Positions 61,157-64,000 of a DNA stretch of 64,000 bases are shown one piece after another. The stretch's first letter is position 1. Each line of letters begins with the position of its first letter. This DNA is from Streptomonospora nanhaiensis (lineage in GTDB: Bacteria > Actinomycetota > Actinomycetes > Streptosporangiales > Streptosporangiaceae): the NCBI RefSeq assembly GCF_026642255.1, contig NZ_CP113264.1, forward strand, positions 1,488,001-1,552,000, read 5' to 3'. The notes below the pieces were generated by a model. The model saw nothing but the letters and a program-made list of their open reading frames with translations. It made no database searches and was not told the DNA's origin. A program made the translations under genes and the position numbers.

Positions 61157-62431
61157 GTGGCACGCATCGGCGACGGCGGGGACCTGCTGAAGTGCTCATT
61201 CTGCGGTAAGAGCCAGAAGCAGGTGAAGAAGCTCATCGCCGGCCCCGGCGTGTACATCTGCGATGAGTGCATCGATCTGTGCAACGAGATCATCGAAGAG
61301 GAACTCGCCGACGCCACCGAGCTGTCGTGGGACTCGTTGCCGAAGCCGCGGGAGATCTACGAGTTCCTGGACTCGTACGTGATCGGTCAGGACCAGGCGA
61401 AGAAGGCCTTGTCGGTGGCGGTGTACAACCACTACAAGCGTGTGCGGTCGGAGGGTGAGCGTCCGGGGTCGGAGGGCGTGGAGATCGCGAAGTCCAACAT
61501 CTTGCTGTTGGGTCCGACGGGGTCGGGCAAGACGCTGTTGGCGCAGACGTTGGCGCGGATCCTGAATGTGCCGTTCGCGATCGCGGACGCGACGGCGCTG
61601 ACGGAGGCGGGGTATGTGGGGGAGGATGTGGAGAACATCCTGCTCAAGTTGATCCAGGCGGCTGATTACGATGTGAAGAAGGCCGAGACGGGGATCATCT
61701 ATATCGATGAGGTCGACAAGGTCGCGCGTAAGAGTGAGAATCCCTCGATCACGCGTGATGTGTCGGGTGAGGGTGTGCAGCAGGCGTTGTTGAAGATCTT
61801 GGAGGGGACGACGGCGAGTGTGCCGCCCCAGGGTGGGCGCAAGCATCCGCACCAGGAGTTCATTCAGATCGATACGACGAATGTGTTGTTCATCTGTGGT
61901 GGGGCGTTCGCGGGTCTGGAGAAGATCATCGAGTCGCGGACGGGTCAGCAGGGGATGGGGTTCAATGCGGTTCTGCGGCCTCGGGGTGAGGTGGCGGAGT
62001 CGGGGTTGTTCGGTGAGGTGATGCCGGAGGATCTGTTGAAGTTCGGGATGATTCCGGAGTTCATCGGTCGGTTGCCGGTGATCACGAGTGTGGATGATCT
62101 GGATCGTGGGGCGTTGATCCGGATTTTGACGGAGCCGCGTAATGCGTTGGTGAAGCAGTATCAGCGGTTGTTCGAGTTGGACGGTGTGGGGTTGGAGTTC
62201 ACGCCGGAGGCTTTGGAGGCGATTGCTGAGCAGGGGATTATTCGGGGGACGGGTGCGCGTGGGTTGCGGGCGATCATCGAGGAGGTGTTGTTGTCGGTGA
62301 TGTACGAGGTGCCTTCGCGTGAGGATGTGGGGCAGGTGATCATCAGTCGGGAGACGGTGATCGACAACGTGAACCCCACGATCGTGCCGCGGGCCCAGCT
62401 GGACTCCGACCACCAGGAGAAGTCCGCCTGA
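61157..62431 (+). CDS. clpX: ATP-dependent Clp protease ATP-binding subunit ClpX
   Basis: 424 residues. N-terminal zinc-binding domain (C13, C16, C35, C38 in CSFCGK and CDECIDLC), then one AAA+ module: Walker A GPTGSGKT near residue 118, pore loop GYVGED, Walker [10 protein letters not shown], the [23 protein letters not shown] region, IGF-like loop and sensor 2 [12 protein letters not shown]. The GTG at 61157 has GAGGAG seven bases upstream and gives the standard [12 protein letters not shown] start. Odd: from about 61330 to 62345 the codons switch from C-ending to G/T-ending (many TTG, GTG, GGT, GAT), then return to normal. Confidence 0.96.
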   Translation: MARIGDGGDLLKCSFCGKSQKQVKKLIAGPGVYICDECIDLCNEIIEEELADATELSWDSLPKPREIYEFLDSYVIGQDQAKKALSVAVYNHYKRVRSEGERPGSEGVEIAKSNILLLGPTGSGKTLLAQTLARILNVPFAIADATALTEAGYVGEDVENILLKLIQAADYDVKKAETGIIYIDEVDKVARKSENPSITRDVSGEGVQQALLKILEGTTASVPPQGGRKHPHQEFIQIDTTNVLFICGGAFAGLEKIIESRTGQQGMGFNAVLRPRGEVAESGLFGEVMPEDLLKFGMIPEFIGRLPVITSVDDLDRGALIRILTEPRNALVKQYQRLFELDGVGLEFTPEALEAIAEQGIIRGTGARGLRAIIEEVLLSVMYEVPSREDVGQVIISRETVIDNVNPTIVPRAQLDSDHQEKSA

Positions 62432-62477
62432 TCCCGCCGCGGTGCGGCCCCCCGGGGCCCGCGCCGGCGGCGGTACG

Positions 62478-62518
62478 CGCGAGAGGGGCGCCCCCGGCCC
62501 GGGGGCGCCCCTCTCGCG
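62478..62518. terminator. terminator hairpin between clpX and DUF305 gene
   Basis: Near-perfect 20-bp stem from CGCGAGAGGGGCGCCCCCGG and its complement with almost no loop, between convergent genes; it can act in both directions. Confidence 0.78.
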
Positions 62519-62560
62519 TCCTCGGACGGGCCGCCGGGCATTCGCGCCGGAGGGTGGGCG

Positions 62561-63271
62561 TCACGCGTCCTCCAGCACCTCCGCCATGCGGCCGATCTCC
62601 GCGTTCTGCTCCGCGATCACGTCGTTGGCCATCCTGAGCACGGTCTGGTCCCTGCCCTCGGCCATCGCGTCCTCGGCCATGGTGACCGCGCCCTCGTGGT
62701 GGGTGGTCATCAGTTCCACGAAGAGCCGGTCGAACGCGTCGCCCTCGGCCTCCGCCAACTGCTCCAGTTCCTCCGGCGTGGCCATGCCCGGCATGTCGGC
62801 GTGGTCGACGTCCAGCTCGCAGGCGGGCACGTCGGCGTCCTCGCCGTGGTGGGTGCCGTCCCCCTCCAGGCCGCAGAAGTTCTGGTGCGCGGGGTTCTCC
62901 CGGGCGGGGCCGAAGACGTTCTCCTCCAACCAGCTCTCCATGGCGGTGATCTCCGGCCCCTGGGCGGCGGCGATGCGGTCGGCGATGCGCTCGATGCCGT
63001 CGCGCTCGTGGCGCTCCGGGACCAGGTCGGTCATCTCCAGGGCCTGGGAGTGGTGCTCGATCATCATCACCAGGTAGGTGACGTCGGCCTCGTTGTGCCC
63101 CTGCTCCTCGGCCAGGGCGGCGATCTGGTCGGCGGTCGCGGGCGACGAGGACTCGCCGGGCGCTCCGGGGGCGATGACGTTGGCCGACTCCCGGCCTTCC
63201 TCGTCACCGGTACAGGCTGTGGCTCCGAGCAGCGCGAGAGCTGCTCCGGTCGCGAGTGCCAGGCGACGCAC
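62561..63271 (-). CDS. DUF305 family lipoprotein
   Basis: 236 residues. Signal peptide with lipobox LLGATAC (Cys20 lipidated), a short Ser/Pro linker, then a DUF305 ferritin-like helical domain: VTYLVMMIEHHSQALEMTDLV and FVELMTTHHEGAVTMAEDAM, with paired Met/His motifs that suggest metal binding, possibly copper. Between them is a Cys/His/Asp-rich loop (FCGLEGDGTHHGEDADVPAC). GTG start with GGAGG seven bases upstream. It diverges from an LVIVD-repeat gene, a pairing I recall from other actinomycetes. Extracytoplasmic; exact role unknown. Confidence 0.92.
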   Translation of the reverse strand: MRRLALATGAALALLGATACTGDEEGRESANVIAPGAPGESSSPATADQIAALAEEQGHNEADVTYLVMMIEHHSQALEMTDLVPERHERDGIERIADRIAAAQGPEITAMESWLEENVFGPARENPAHQNFCGLEGDGTHHGEDADVPACELDVDHADMPGMATPEELEQLAEAEGDAFDRLFVELMTTHHEGAVTMAEDAMAEGRDQTVLRMANDVIAEQNAEIGRMAEVLEDA

Positions 63272-63583
63272 GAGGTGTCCTCCGATGGGGGTGTGGCGCG
63301 GACGGATCCGCGGTGTCGTGGGGCCCGGTGCCCCTGAGGCAACGTCCTGCGGGTTTTCTACTCACTCGGTGGGTGTTTTGTCCAGCCCTGAGGGTGTGTC
63401 GGCAGGACAGGGTTTCCTTCGGTACGCGTCCGGTCCGCGCCGGGCGGTGCCTGTAGGGCGGCCTCCTGGGGATTGGTCAGTAGATGTCCGGTCTCGGCGT
63501 TTCGTCTGGAGTGTGGTGACTCAAGGGAGTACAACACAAAGTAGTCAATTGGCATCTTTGTGTAATTCCTGGGGGTGTGGGCT
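63272..63583. other. divergent promoter region with inverted repeat
   Basis: 312 bases between the DUF305 and LVIVD genes. The right end is AT-rich and contains ACACAAAG-N14-CTTTGTGT (63534-63563), a candidate operator. TGTAAT (63561-63566) is a possible -10 for the LVIVD gene. Otherwise featureless. Confidence 0.5.
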
Positions 63584-64000
63584 GTGGTGCGTGGACGAGG
63601 ACGCGGTGGCCGGGTCCGCTGGGGGGCCATCGGGGCGGGGTTCCTGGTGGCCGTCGGCCTCCTGGCCGTCCCCGGGGCGCGCGCCGCCGACGGCGTGAGC
63701 ACGGGAGGCGGGGTGGTGCACCTGGCCAACCTGCCCAAGCCCGAGGGGCTGCACAGCGACGCCGCCTACAACTCGGACCTGGCGTTCACCGGCGACTACG
63801 CCATCGGCGGCAACTACGACGGGTTCGGCGTCTACGACATCTCCGTCCCGGCCCGGCCCCGGCTGGTGTCCACCGTCGTGTGTCCCGGTGGGCAGGGCGA
63901 CGTGTCGGTGAGCGGCGACCTGCTGTACTTCTCGGTCGACTACCCGCGCGCCGGTACGGAGTGCGGTGCGGCGTCGGTGCCCACGACCGACCCGGAGGGC
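63584..64000 (+). CDS. LVIVD-repeat secreted protein, partial (3' end outside window)
   Basis: At least 139 residues, open to the window end. Arg/Gly-rich N-terminus and signal peptide (AIGAGFLVAVGLLAVPGARA, cut near residue 36). Then come VVHLANLPKPEG, a first repeat LAFTGDYAIGGNYDGFGVYDISVPARPRLVSTVVCPGG and a second beginning GDVSVSGDLLYFSVDYPR, the LVIVD beta-propeller repeat. Start GTG 63584, or GTG 63575 in the same frame. Probably exported; function unknown. Paired divergently with the DUF305 lipoprotein. Confidence 0.85.
   Translation, partial: MVRGRGRGGRVRWGAIGAGFLVAVGLLAVPGARAADGVSTGGGVVHLANLPKPEGLHSDAAYNSDLAFTGDYAIGGNYDGFGVYDISVPARPRLVSTVVCPGGQGDVSVSGDLLYFSVDYPRAGTECGAASVPTTDPEG

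Noticed and set aside
61196..62413. 405-codon open frame antisense to clpX
   Set aside because: It mirrors clpX exactly; it stays open because of codon composition on the coding strand and its arginine/leucine-rich translation resembles no protein.
63505..63535. HspR/HAIR element suggested by ACTCAAG
   Set aside because: Only one half-site is present; the CTTGAGT partner at the required spacing is absent.

Overview
The window comes from a very GC-rich filamentous actinomycete, most likely Nocardiopsis or a close relative (Streptosporangiales). The evidence is the G/C-ending codon use, frequent GTG starts, the gene order tig-clpP1-clpP2-clpX, an operon of two dynamin-like GTPases, a mycothiol-type DsbA protein, an O-type truncated globin, and LexA, DtxR and ClgR operators of actinobacterial type. 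It is ordinary chromosomal core and near-core DNA. I see no biosynthetic gene cluster, prophage, CRISPR array or defence island.

Layout. 1-2.0 kb: half a tRNA-Arg, a 557-base non-coding stretch, then cobD. 2.4-9.3 kb: a secreted penicillin-acylase-type hydrolase, an NfeD/SPFH membrane pair and a receptor-type Ser/Thr kinase. 9.6-13.8 kb: an SOS-controlled DUF6504 gene, an acetyltransferase, a DinB-like protein, an IS5-type insertion sequence and a Tat-exported peptidoglycan amidase. 14.4-19.3 kb: a BluB-CobT fusion, fabI and a fused siroheme synthase. 19.4-23.8 kb: the two dynamin-like GTPases. 24.4-30.9 kb: a diguanylate cyclase, DUF4192, EttA, truncated haemoglobin, an acetyltransferase and a thioesterase. 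31-45.5 kb: prolyl oligopeptidase, HNH protein, FmdB, IlvD, NERD protein, amidase, MFS transporter, MalQ and aminopeptidase N. 45.7-57.2 kb: a DsbA-like protein, aldehyde dehydrogenase, RpiB, PP2C phosphatase, MgtE, a degenerate M23 protein, an iron-regulated ferredoxin, an ABC exporter and a nucleotidyltransferase. 57.4-62.4 kb: tRNA-Gly, tRNA-Pro and the trigger factor/Clp protease locus. 62.5-64 kb: a DUF305 lipoprotein diverging from an LVIVD-repeat protein cut by the window end.

Working together. CobD, BluB-CobT and the SUMT/dehydrogenase fusion serve cobalamin and siroheme synthesis. Trigger factor, ClpP1P2 and ClpX form a folding and degradation module. NfeD and SPFH form a membrane-microdomain pair.

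Most interesting. Two 182-bp inverted-repeat elements (30256-30437 and 42794-42975) and the insertion sequence (11656-12684) are each flanked by CTAG duplications, and each sits exactly on a TAG stop codon that the duplication keeps. A decayed copy (10017-10180) and a possible terminal remnant (54541-54624) also lie between convergent genes. This suggests a set of elements that use CTAG stop codons as a safe insertion site. Also notable are an SOS box ahead of DUF6504, an iron box ahead of the ferredoxin gene, a ClgR box ahead of clpP1, a roughly 1-kb codon-usage mosaic inside clpX, and a run of apparently leaderless genes.
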